Shown piece by piece: positions 54,057 to 64,000 of a stretch of DNA of 64,000 nt (the first letter of the stretch is position 1; the number at the start of each line of letters is the position of its first letter). A program made the position numbers and the translations under genes. The stretch comes from Aspidapion aeneum. Its lineage: Eukaryota; Arthropoda; Insecta; Coleoptera; Brentidae. The notes beneath the pieces are model-generated. The model ran no database searches, was not told where the DNA came from, and saw nothing but the letters and a program-made list of their open reading frames with translations. The stretch is from assembly GCA_963576565.1 (NCBI GenBank), contig OY755039.1:77412789-77476788 (forward strand), written 5' to 3'.

Positions 54057-55558
54057 ATTTTTTTATAAAAATATAAATATTTTCAAATTTAAACAATTTT
54101 GTATAATAAACAACCGAAAGTCACCAATGTTGAACACTTAGTTTGGATTGCCAAATATTATCGGTAAAGTAAGAAATTTATGCTAAATATTGAGCGTGGA
54201 CACCAATTCTCCATAAGCGAACCACACCCTTATTGCTTTGTGTGCACACTTTTAGCTAGCAGGTTTATCTCGAAGGGTCCTCCTATATTTCGATCGGCTT
54301 GCATGGTCGTTTTTCACGTAAAGAGTCGCCAAGGCATACTCAATCCATCCCCATTTATATCCCTTACGTCGCCCCCCTAACTCACTATGTGCCTGTCACC
54401 CATTCACGGTATCCCCTATAAGGACACTGAATGACTTAAAGCAAAATACGTAAAGCAAAGAATAACAACTTTATTTTAGTTAAAAACCTTTATTGATGAC
54501 TTTTTTACAAACCGTTCCAAACACATGATCCACACAAACAAAAAATAAAATTTTAGATCGGATGCATTGTTAAGCCAATTACATGACGCGTGGATTACTG
54601 CGCCGGCCGATTCGATTGCGATCAGACGAGGCTTTATTAATTTAATAACCTGTGGCGGTTCCTCCATAAGGGCACAGGTGCAAGTGCACTCCCAAATTTT
54701 AATTAAAAAATATTAAAATTTGATCATTTTTGAATTAATAATATTTTCATAAAGTAACAATAAACTCCAAAATGAATTATCCAAAGACCTGAATTGAACT
54801 AGGAATTAATACACAGTATGTATGTGTTTGCATTCGTGTTCAAAGCAAGCAATCGCCACAAATATATTCTTAAAGTAATCAACAAAAAAATATTCAAATT
54901 CGCTTTTTGTTAAGGGGCTTCAAGAATACAACAGCTTACCATCAGAAATTAAACAATCTCAAAGTCTTTTAAACGTTTTATAAGACAATTTTTAAATGAG
55001 CGTTAATCTTAATTTTGAAGTCTTCAAAATTTCGAAATGCGTATTGCATAGGAATTTTGTTGATTTTTTTGTGTGTTTGGGTTTAATGTTTTTTCCGTTA
55101 CAATTTAAGATTTAACTGTAGTTATTTATTTGACATTTAACCGTAATAAAGATGTTTATTAGTTTATAAGAATCGATTGAGGATTTGTATTTGTTCAGCT
55201 TTGTTGTATTAGGCATTACTAGAGCAACAAATAAAGAGTTATTATTATTAACCAGGATGCGGTGGATAGTGGAAGCGCTATGATCTCTATATAGTTACTT
55301 CGTATATAATTCCTTGTCGCGCTTTACTGGAACCAAATTCTATGCACCGCTGATAATATGTCGCATTCTACTTACGAAATATATAAAGAGTGGACGATAT
55401 ATACCTATAGAATTTGCCGCCCGCACCCCCGTGGCGCCACCTGCGTCCATGGTTAGCGTTGGCTGTTACAGCACCTCATGTGCACTTTGAATTATTGCAC
55501 TGTGACAACTTGGCGTTATCGGTCGGACCGTATTAATTTAATCAAAATTTTCTTGTTT
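54057..55558. other. no recognisable gene; one hAT-like end near 54650
   Basis: CTGTGGCGGTTCCTCCATAA then GGGCACAGGTGCAAGTGCAC at 54651-54695 resembles hAT termini. 54180-54420 and 55260-55460 are less AT-rich, but no coding family is recognised. Confidence 0.3.
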
Positions 55559-56186
55559 ACTATAGCAAGAGGCGCCATCTACCGAGATACGAGAGAAACA
55601 AAAAAAAACCAAAAGCAGCGAAACACTGCTATACAATGTCGATCAATGAAAAGATCGAATGCAAATAAAAGAAAACAACTATAGTCCGTGACCTACGACA
55701 GCTCTTTGTCTTTTCAGGCCGGATCAACGCATTTTGCATTTTTACCCGTCATCAAGACAGTGAACGTCAATCAACGGAATTTTTAAGCCAAACAATACTA
55801 ACAAACGTGAAATCTCATACCCGTGAATTTAAAAATCAAACAAGTTTCATGGCTAATCGGGTATGAGATTTCACGTTTGTTAGTACGATTAGCCATGAAA
55901 CTTGTTTGATTTTTAAATTCACGGGTATGAGATTTCACGTTTTTTAGTATTGTTTGGCTTAAAAATTCCGTTGATTGACGTTCACTGTCTTGATGACGGG
56001 TAAAAATGCAAAATGCGTTGATCCGGCCTGAAAAGACAAAGAGCTGTCGTAGGTCACGGACTATAGTTGTTTTCTTTTATTTGCATTCGATCTTTTCATT
56101 GATCGACATTGTATAGCAGTGTTTCGCTGCTTTTGGTTTTTTTATGTTTCTCTCGTATCTCGGTAGATGGCGCCTCTTGCTATAGT
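55559..56186. repeat. near-perfect 301 bp inverted repeat (palindrome)
   Basis: Left arm 55559-55859, spacer 55860-55885, right arm 55886-56186, exactly equal lengths. I find only about two mismatches between the arms (one in the A run after GAGAAACA, one in ACTAACAAACGTG against ACTAAAAAACGTG). The outer ends are ACTATAGCAAGAGGCGCCAT and its complement. The 26 bp spacer GTATGAGATTTCACGTTTGT plus TAGTA repeats a stretch of the arm. No TSD and no ORF of note. Confidence 0.9.
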
Positions 56187-57379
56187 TCGCTCACTAATTA
56201 CGTTTAATTAGAGACAAAACCGTCTGATTAACTTCGCAAGATTTGTCACTTGACCAGCAGTGTTCTGAGGAGTCCCATAAGGACGAAACGGTTAACTGTC
56301 AACACTTATTAGGTGTCCATTAGATCTTGGACCCCCGTGAGGTTAAGCTTTCAAGCTACCCACGGAAAAATATAAGGGAAACAAAAAACTCCTTTTTGCC
56401 CGATTAGCCATGAAACTTGTTTGAAGGTTATTAGGTTTTCTAACCTTACAATCCTTTGTTTTGTTTCTTTTTGTTTGTGTGCCTCAATTGTGAAGCAAAA
56501 TTGTACAAAGAGATGGCCTCCTCTATATTGTCTTGCCAATTTTTTTTTCCGTTTTATCAACCCTTGGCTTCCTCTAATTTTTTCAATGTAGACTTTGGTA
56601 CAAGAAATATTATTTAAAAAAAAACAGTATCATTGTACACCTCTAATACCACTGTTTAATATATTTAAGCTTTTTTTTCCAAATTAAACTAAACTTCTTT
56701 TAAAAAAAGCAAAAAGCAACAACAAACAATAACCGGTTATAAAAAAACCTATTCAAGCGGTGTTTCTGTGGTAATAGGCTAAGGGCCTAAACAGCTGATT
56801 CTAAATGTCAACCAAGGGATAACTAGATGTAATTACTAGTTATTTGCTTGAAAACGGCTCATGTTTCCTTGAACCGTGCTACCTGAGGCTCTATTCTCAT
56901 ACTTGAACGATGTGACCATCCACATTACACGCTTTGACCAATAGCAAACTCTGAGTGGTCGCGTGTTGTGCGAAATGACATGTTTCGACCAATAGCATAG
57001 TCGCCGAACAAGTGAACCTAACAAACGTTATACTGAGAGTTATTTGAATTTTCACGAAATTATTTCTTTATTTTTTTTGTTTAAATAAAAATGGCATCAT
57101 AGTAATCAATGAGAAAGTGTTACAAATATGGGCTACTACAAAAAATACCTACAAATATTAACTCAAGTGTTTTATTCAAGTGCAACATTTAAAGAAAAAC
57201 ACAACACTTAACCAAAATAACACAATATTATTCAGTGCGACAAATGTCACAGGCATAGTCTTACCTATCAGCGTCTGCGCAGTCGACATGACACCACAAA
57301 TAACACATTAAACATTGAACCCAGAGTTCACCTCTGCGGTCTTCAGAAAACCTTCTTCACAGGCTAAATAAATTAATAT
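56187..57379. other. no recognisable gene
   Basis: At 56401-56425 CGATTAGCCATGAAACTTGT then TTGA repeats the inner arm of the palindrome a third time. Short ORFs at 56351 and 56836 are not recognised. Confidence 0.35.
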
Positions 57380-57550
57380 TCGGGCTGGTCCGCAGAACAG
57401 TAACTCTGTTCCATCAAACAGTTCTACGGTTATAGAACCGTCCGAAAAATCCCAATGCGCGCGCAATGCAGTACAAGGAGTACGAGGGCTGTTTTAAAAC
57501 GGTTCGGGTTAGATGGAACGACCAAATAACTGTCCAAAAACCGAATGCTG
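57380..57550. repeat. GTTCCATC/GATGGAAC repeat, copy 1
   Basis: CTGTTCCATCAAACAGTTCT, CGGTTATAGAACCGTCCGAA and AAATCCC match the reverse complement of 59275-59345. GGTTAGATGGAACGACC closes the other side as an inverted end. Confidence 0.5.
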
Positions 57551-57789
57551 TTCGATTTACTTCAGGCACGTGATCATATGCGAGAGAGTTAAATTCAAAA
57601 TCACGTGACTAAAAGAAAGGGTAGGTTTGGCGTCTCGCTTAAAGATAAATCGAAGGCAACGTTTGAATTCGAGAGCACAAAATTAAAGTTGCACACAGAA
57701 AGGTTTACACAATTACATAGGATTATCATAATATATTTTTAATTTTAGTTCTTTAAAATGCAGATAAAATTACATCAATTTAATTTATA

Positions 57790-58317
57790 CAGGGTGTAAC
57801 TAAATAAGTGTAAAACATTTAAGGGGATGATTCCTCATCAAAGAAAAGATAGGATCTTTCATATAAAGAAACTTTATTGGAGCATCCCTTGTTAAGATAC
57901 CGCCCCTTAAAGGGGGTACATAACATTTATGACGATGTATCTCTGTAGTTGTTCGTGAAATAATTTTTTGCTGCGAACTGGTTTATTTTGGGCAAAAAAT
58001 CCAAGAGACATTTTTTATTTACAATGAAACAGGCTATCGGAAATACATTTTTAAATGGAAAACAAATAATAAGACAAAAAATTACATTGGAAATAAATTT
58101 TAGGGGTTGCGTTTTCCACCCCTTACAACCATGGGGTAAACCAAATTCATTACCGGCTAAGTGTCTTTTTGGTAGTAGAAAATTTTATGTACTCCCTTTA
58201 AGGGGCTGTATCTTAACAAGGGATGCTCCAATGAAGTTTCTTTATATGAAAGATCCTATCTTTTTTTGATGCGGAATCACCCCCTTAAATGTTTTACACT
58301 TATTTAGTTACACCCTG
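57790..58317. mobile_element. 528 bp TA-target MITE with ~125 bp TIRs
   Basis: TA at 57788-57789 and 58318-58319. The ends CAGGGTGTAACTAAATAAGT and the inverted ACTTATTTAGTTACACCCTG are perfect. The match continues through TTTAAGGGG, AAAGATAGGATCTTTCATAT, AAAGAAACTTTATTGGAGCA and TCCCTTGTTAAGATAC. The CAGGGTG end and TA target suggest a Tc1/mariner derivative. The 93-codon ORF covers loop and arm and is not a transposase. Confidence 0.9.
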
Positions 58318-58319
58318 TA

Positions 58320-59205
58320 TTCACAAACTATAAACCACTACAGACTGCCTAATAAACTAAATATACCAAAAATTAAAACGAACTTGCATTAGCACATATT
58401 TTTGGGCGAAACTTGTGAAAATATATTTATTTTTTCTAATATCACAAGTTTTATGTGAAATTTATATATTTATTTATTTGTATTTTCTAATTTGATTTTT
58501 ATAAAATATTTGTGAAATTACCTACATATTATAGAAAGCCTTAATATTCACAAGGTTTTCGTGATACTTCTAAGAAGTTAGGAATATCACATTTTGTAGC
58601 TTGTACTTTAGTAATGACCTTTATGTCGATGCCTTAAAGCGACGTCGTTTGTTCTTCCGCCAAATCTGGTGTAAAATTTTACTTCCGGTGTTATCCTTCT
58701 ACTTTTAACTTTTAGTTCACAGGTCACCGGGATTTGCTGCGATCAGGGTGAACCGTTATGTTTCTATTCCTATCCAATCACCTGCTAAATTAGTTTTTCT
58801 TTTTCTAAGCAAGCTACCCTATGGTCAGTATAGTTTTTTTTTATGTAGTGTACCTACACGATCCGCAGTCCCGTAGTAATAAAAATTAAGAGGCTCTTGC
58901 AAAAAAATCAACAGATGCTGCAGATGTTGCAAAAAATTTTTTTGGAAATTTTAAAAATATTTGTATATTTACGTGGCTTCCCCGGCATTTTGTCATGTGT
59001 TAAAATTGGTTGTGAAATTCAATTTATTTTGACAAAAATTTTAATTTTTTGGGTTATTCACTGTTTTTTGAATTTTCTCAGACAAATGTAAGTTTAATGT
59101 AATTTTATGGTATATTATTATCTCAGATGATGTAAACTAGAAATGTGTGTGTTTTACATACAATTTTTCCGCGCCTTCGAATGCGCCTGTCTGCAATTCT
59201 TGTCT
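58320..59205. other. no recognisable gene
   Basis: No supported feature. Confidence 0.3.
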
Positions 59206-59350
59206 TTCAGAGGAGTCAGAAACCAGTTTAGGTTGCTTGATGGAACGGAAAACTAACTGTCCCATAACAGTTCAACGTCGACCTGGAACGCAAACAGGAT
59301 TTTTCGTACCGTTCTATAACCGTCCCACGCTTTGATGGAACGAAACTAGT
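59206..59350. repeat. GTTCCATC/GATGGAAC repeat, copy 2
   Basis: GCTTGATGGAACGGAAAACT on one side and GCTTTGATGGAACGAAACTA on the other, with TTCGTACCGTTCTATAACCG between. It matches 57380-57550 inverted. The two short ORFs are shadows. Confidence 0.5.
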
Positions 59351-59430
59351 AGTAATAGCCGTATACATCGATGTGACAGTCTTATTAGACATCATCAGTA
59401 CTACACAACCAAAATGGATGGAAAGGCAAT

Positions 59431-60988
59431 CACAGTGTGCCTGAACGAAGTATCGCTTACCTAAAAATGGTTCCAAAAACTAATTGCACATTTCATATAA
59501 ATCCTAGCTGATCCTCTTCTCGAAATTTTATCAACTTTTTGCCATTTTTCTAGTTAGTCTAGGCGCTGGCTCCTGTCACGTGTGACCTAATATGTCCGCT
59601 CAGTTTGACTGCGGAGCATTGTTAAGCATCCATAGGTGTATAAAAAAAGTTTGGTCACATGGTCGAACTCATGGTCGTTTGGCCGCCAACTTTGAAAATG
59701 GCCGCCAAATTGATAGATTTTTTTTGTTTAAACGTATCACCCTACCCAGTTATCCCATTGTAATTTTCTAAAGCTTGTTATACTCCTTTTTTAAAGGCAA
59801 ATTAATTTTGTTATTACACATTTTTTAATAAATCAAGTAGTTTTTGAGATATACCAAGATTATTAGTATTTTCGCTCGCAAAATAATTAAAATAATACCC
59901 ATCCATGCTCATTTTATTGTAGCTACAATATTATTGACATTTGTTTTTTTTGTTACATAGAAGGCTTTAAACCTTTCACAGAAGAGGATATTGACTATAT
60001 CTTTTCAAAGTTCGATGCATGGTAACCCTAAAGACTGCCTTAAAAAATGTTCACAAGATTATACAAAAAGTGAATTTGCAGCGAAACGATGCATCCTAAA
60101 GAAAAACATTAAGAATAATTTTTATAGTACCTTTAATTCCGCTTCTTCTAATCATTGTCATATATTTTACAAAATTTTAAAAAAAAATGGATTTTGGAGC
60201 GAAAACATGGAATTTTTACAAAATTGTATATTTTAGCTGGCTTGTACCGGTAACTACCAAAGCTAGGCTGCTAAGTGATACATCAGAAGCGAAATTAAAA
60301 GTACAAAAAAATTTTATTTTATCGTTTTTTGCTAGGATGCATCGTTTCGCTGCAAATTCACTATTTCAATAATATTGTGAACAGTTTCAGAAACCACCCT
60401 TTTTAAGGCAGTTTTTAGGGTTACCATCCAACGAACTTGAAAAACATATAGTCCTGCTCTTCTGCGAAAGGTTTAAAGTCTTCTATGTAACAAAAGAAAC
60501 CAAATGTCAATAATATTGTAGCTACAATAAAATGAGCATGGGTATTATTTTAACTCTTTTGCGAGCGGAAATACTGATAATCTTGGTGTAAATCTCAAAA
60601 ACTACGTAATTAGTCAAAAAAATGTGTTATTAAAAAGCGAGTAAAAAAAGCTTTAAAAAATTAAAGTAGGACCACTAGGTAGGGAGATACGCTTAAACAA
60701 AAAACTTTTAATTTAGCGGCCATTTTCAAAGATGGCGGCCAAAAAACCATGAGTTTGACCACGTGACCAAACTTTTTTTATACTGCTATGGGTCCTTAAC
60801 AAAGCCCCGTAGTCAAACTGAGCGCACATATTAGGCCACACGTGACAGGATCCTGCGCCTAGACTAACTAGTAAAAAGGCAAAAAATTGAATATGGCACT
60901 GAAGTCAGGAAAGAGTCCATATTCAAAATGTGCAATTAGTTTTTGGAACGATTTTTATGTAACCTTTACTTTATTCAGGCACACTGTG
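59431..60988. mobile_element. self-complementary element with CACAGTG ends, copy 2
   Basis: The ends CACAGTGTGCCTGAACGAAG and the inverted TTTATTCAGGCACACTGTG are flanked by CAAT and CGAT, a 4 bp TSD with one change. The arms match copy 1 (37658-39090) and each other: TCCAAAAACTAATTGCACAT, CACGTGTGACCTAATATGT, GGCCGCCAA blocks, TTGTAGCTACAATA and ACAGAAGAGGATATTGACTA. It is longer than copy 1 because both arms keep the GGCCGCC region. No transposase. Confidence 0.85.
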
Positions 60989-61073
60989 CGATAGATAGAC
61001 CTAACATCACTACCGATTAAGCTTAAGTCAATCTCAGTAGTTATCCCAAGCAAAAGCCCAGGTTTAATATATG

Positions 61074-62348
61074 AGGGCACGGCAGTGCCTCCCCATGTTC
61101 GCGCGCCGTAACCATCTTTTCTTGAAACGTTTCAGCCGATATTTGACCTACCTAAAACTCTACTTCTGAATGAGCTACGAATCTCAAACTTTGCACAGTC
61201 GTAGATCTCCATGGAGTTAACAACCCCTTCAAGTTTCATGGAATTACATAAAGTAGTAAAGTAGTTACGAAATTTCAAAAAACGTCGAAATTGCCACTCA
61301 CTCACTCATCATCAGATCATCAATATTCTACTGTACTTCCAGACATGCTACAAAGCTGAAATTTGGCAGACTGATAGAAATTATGACCAAACCCGGAAAA
61401 AATCAAGAAACCCCAAAATTTTAATTTACTCCCCTCTCCTATACATTTAAAGTAATGTAAGCTTTGGCAGACTAATAGGAACTATGATAAAACTATAGGA
61501 AAAAATCAAAAAACCCCAAAATTTTAATTTACTTCCCTCCTCTATAAAAGTAAAAGTAACATTGCCTACTTCCAGACATGCTAGAGAGCTGAGCTTTGGA
61601 AGACCGATAGTAACTATGATAAAGTTATAGAAAAAAGTTAAAACACCCCTAAATTCTAATTTAGTTCCTTCCCCTATAAATGTAAAGTTATGTAAAAGTA
61701 ACACTGCCCACTTCCAGAAACGCTAGCGAGCTGATCTTTTTAAGACTGAAAGACAATATGATAAAACTATATGAAAAAATTTAAAAACACCAACATTTTA
61801 ATTTACTTTCCTCTCCTGTAAATGTAAATTTATATAAAACTACCATTGCCTACTGCTAGAGAGCTGAGCATTGAAATGCTGATAGAAATTATGATAAAAC
61901 CATGGGAACAAATTTAAAAAGTCCAATATTTTCAACTTTAAAAATTAATTATTATCCAATTCCTTTAAAAAAGAAGTGAAATCATAACAAAAACATTTCA
62001 TGTAAAAAAAGCCAAATACGCGAAAATGGCATTCCGTAAAAAGAATTGAGATAAAAGTAAAGCCAAGTTCTCCAATACAAATTTCAAAATGAAAGGTTCT
62101 TACTAGTTTGGAAATATTTTTCTAAACTTGGCTATTACGGCTGTAAATGACTCTTAGGCACAGTGCTAAATTGAACATAAAGAAGTTTGGCTGTAATAGC
62201 AAAGTTTAAAAAAACATTTCCAAACTAGTAAGAACCTTTCATTTTGAAATTTGTATTGGAGAACTTGGCTTTACTTTTATCTCAACTCTTTTTACGGAAT
62301 GCCATTTTCGCGTACTTGGCTTTTTTTACATGAAATGTTTTTGTTATG
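61074..62348 (+). repeat. composite tandem/palindrome element, copy 2
   Basis: It opens GAGGGCACGGCAGTGCCTCC and carries at least four diverged ~125 bp units (ACATTGCCTACTTCCAGACA, GCTAGAGAGCTGAGCTTTGG, ATGATAAAACTATAGG). It then carries the complete palindrome seen at 6909-7255 (61984-62348) with the loop reversed. No coding sequence. Confidence 0.7.
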
Positions 62349-62351
62349 ATT

Positions 62352-62456
62352 AAATATAAAACGAATTTTTCGACGTTTGGTCTAAGGACCAGCTTGAAAA
62401 TTGATTTATTTAGTATTTGGCCAAACCTCGAAAAATTTATTTCATATTTTATACTC
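62352..62456. repeat. small palindrome (~105 bp)
   Basis: AAATATAAAACGAATTTTTC and GACGTTTGGTC face the inverted GGCCAAACCTCGAAAAATT and ATTTCATATTTTATA. A short MITE is likely. Confidence 0.5.
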
Positions 62457-63500
62457 AAAGGGAAGTATTACAGTTAACTGTTTTGTCTGGACTCATTATG
62501 ACACTGCAGGCCAGATAGACACTGTTGCAATGGTTAACTTTACATGATTAAAAAAATAAACTCAAAAACTTTTCAAGAGTCCTTAAGGTTCAGTCCCCAT
62601 GGGAATTCGTTTTCGAAGAGTAAAAGGGACTTTGAGGGATTTGGGATGGAGTGAAACGGGACGTGAGCGGCGGTGAGGGGGTTGGTCGCCCGCATATAGC
62701 AAGGTAACCACCGAGGCATCGCGCGATTTACAGGAGAATGTTTGCTTCTATCCAGAATCCAGGGATGGATTTGTCAAATGTGCATATCATTTGAGTTATT
62801 TGTTTTATTAATGAAGTATTCCATTATTTTTTTAAATTTCAAATTCTTCTTCGTCTTCTTGAAGTTCTGTCTCCTAGCGGCGTTTGGAAATAATTATAGC
62901 AATGCGAATCTTATCCTTATCTCAATTTTTTAACCTACACGAAAAATGATTCGACTCGTGTTTTTATTTTTTGCAAACAAGCAAGATTTTATTTGAAAAA
63001 TAAACAATTAAAACAAGGTATTGTTTGGTGAACGTGAGATCGGCTGAGACCCTCTCCTCTTAAAGCGGAATAATAAAGTGAAGTTATAACTGCAAAAGTT
63101 TTTGGTTCCCGATTTTACTTTACTTCCCTTGTAGATTACATTTTTAATTGTTTTAAATTCTTTCCGGCCTAGGCGTCTCACAGTGTGACGAAATTGCAAA
63201 AAAATAGACATCAATTATTTTAAATTAGCAAATGTTTGTATAGATATAATAATCATGAATATTCATAAAATAGAGCGAAAATATTTGTTTTATAGTATAT
63301 TTTAAATTTATTTTTACACAGATTGTGGTATAATTTTATATGGAAACAAAAAAAAATCCAGATTTAAGGCCTACTAAAAATAAACCAGCATTTCTTTACC
63401 TAGTTCTAAATAATGTTAATCCGAATCATTATACTCATCCCCTACTTCCATATTCATATCATCTAATAATTCCTGCACTTCTGGATATAGTGAAACATTT
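62457..63500. other. no recognisable gene
   Basis: 62640-62740 is GC-rich (GGGACGTGAGCGGCGGTGAG) and stands out from the AT-rich flanks. It could be host promoter-type sequence, but no ORF supports that. CAAACACT/ACTATAGTAGT marks the start of the next element. Confidence 0.3.
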
Positions 63501-64000
63501 TAGCACACACTACTACTATACTATAGTAGTGTAAGTTATGGTGATTCTAATTTTTTCGAGAAAAAAAAGTTGCTCCAATTTCAAATTTTTATTGGCGTTT
63601 CAGATTATTTCGAAACTTTTTTGTCGCGTTGTCTGTCTGTCTGTCTGTCTGTAACGACCAACACGCATCACTCAAAAACCGCTTGCCCGATGTGAATGAA
63701 ATTTGGTACCTTGGCTGGGCCTTGAGTCGAGATGGTCCCATTTAAAAATGAACAAAATTCACCGAACCGAAACACAAGCCAATTAAAAGGGTGGGGGTAG
63801 ATTTCAAAAATTAGAGTTTAAGTGAAAATATGGCGTGTGTGATATTAAACCAAAGGTACTTGAGTCTGGAGTTAAACAAAATACATTTTAGTTTTCTTTT
63901 TAAAGGGTGAGGGTAGATTTCAAAAATTAGAGTTTAGGCCAAAACATGGCTTCTGTGGTATCAAACGAAAGGTAATTGAGTCTGGAATTGAATAAAGTAT
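63501..64000 (+). mobile_element. GTCT-core element (copy c), cut by the window end
   Basis: It starts with the hairpin TAGCACACACTACTACTATA / CTATAGTAGTGTAAG, then GGTGATTCTAATTTTTTCGA, a TCTG run at 63630-63650, AAAAACCGCTTGCCCGATG, and two of the tandem units (ATGGCGTGTGTGATATTAAA). Same orientation and order as 18214-18937. Confidence 0.75.

Overview
The window looks like intergenic, repeat-dense arthropod (most likely insect) nuclear DNA. It is AT-rich, it has no operons, and I could not support any intact host protein-coding gene. Everything coding-like that I recognise is a transposon remnant. The insect reading rests on the mix of RTE-like and Jockey-like LINEs, a Penelope-like element, a P-like THAP element, hAT, pogo and TA-target MITEs, and several foldback elements. 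A beetle or another insect with a large genome is plausible, but I cannot place the order from sequence alone. Coordinates of repeats come from reading and aligning copies by eye, so ends are exact only where a target-site duplication (TSD) or terminal inverted repeat (TIR) is quoted.

Layout. 0-6 kb: a foldback made of inverted tandem repeats (0.99-1.51 kb), two opposed copies of a small hAT-like repeat, a TA-target MITE (4.04-4.74 kb) and short inverted-repeat elements. 6.3-13.5 kb: a nested stack. A Harbinger-like element holds a GTCT-microsatellite element, which holds a 1.9 kb element with CCCAAGTAAC ends. The same stack carries a deletion copy of a foldback whose long copy lies at 11.66-13.50 kb, and a SINE with a perfect 14 bp TSD lies between them. 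14-16.5 kb: a hAT-like remnant and a Jockey-like LINE on the minus strand. 16.87-24.53 kb: a 7.66 kb foldback whose arms are arrays of diverged modules, interrupted by a GTCT element, a 2 kb CACAGAG-ended element, an inverted pair of tRNA-like sequences and a MITE. 24.59-26.96 kb: a P-like element (TIRs, 7-8 bp TSD, THAP-domain ORF) invaded by an RTE-like LINE fragment and a hAT MITE.

28.4-30 kb: a pogo/Tigger element inserted into a second copy of the CCCAAGTAAC element. 30.8-31.5 kb: a palindromic element rich in GGTTCG/GGTTAGG. 32.35-33.25 kb: a Harbinger-like element with complete ends. 33.8-35.1, 44.4-45.4 and 52.7-53.4 kb: three 5'-truncated copies of one RTE-like LINE. 35.46-37.53 kb: a Penelope-like element with RT, GIY-YIG nuclease, an inverted terminal-repeat copy carrying a complete hammerhead ribozyme, and a sense copy whose ribozyme has lost 8 nt. 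37.66-39.09 and 59.43-60.99 kb: two self-complementary elements with CACAGTG ends. 39.76-40.49 kb: a foldback of AATAGCG repeats. 48.1-50.8 kb: a dispersed AC-core element split by a solo LTR, a LINE and a hAT MITE. 55.56-56.19 kb: a near-perfect 301 bp palindrome. 61-62.4 kb: a composite tandem/palindrome element also seen at 51-52.3 kb.

The regions do not form a pathway. What ties them together is insertion history: several insertions can be checked against an uninterrupted paralogous copy elsewhere in the same window. The strongest leads are the Penelope ribozyme pair, the P-like THAP element, the 7.66 kb foldback, the CACAGTG palindromes and the 55.6 kb palindrome.
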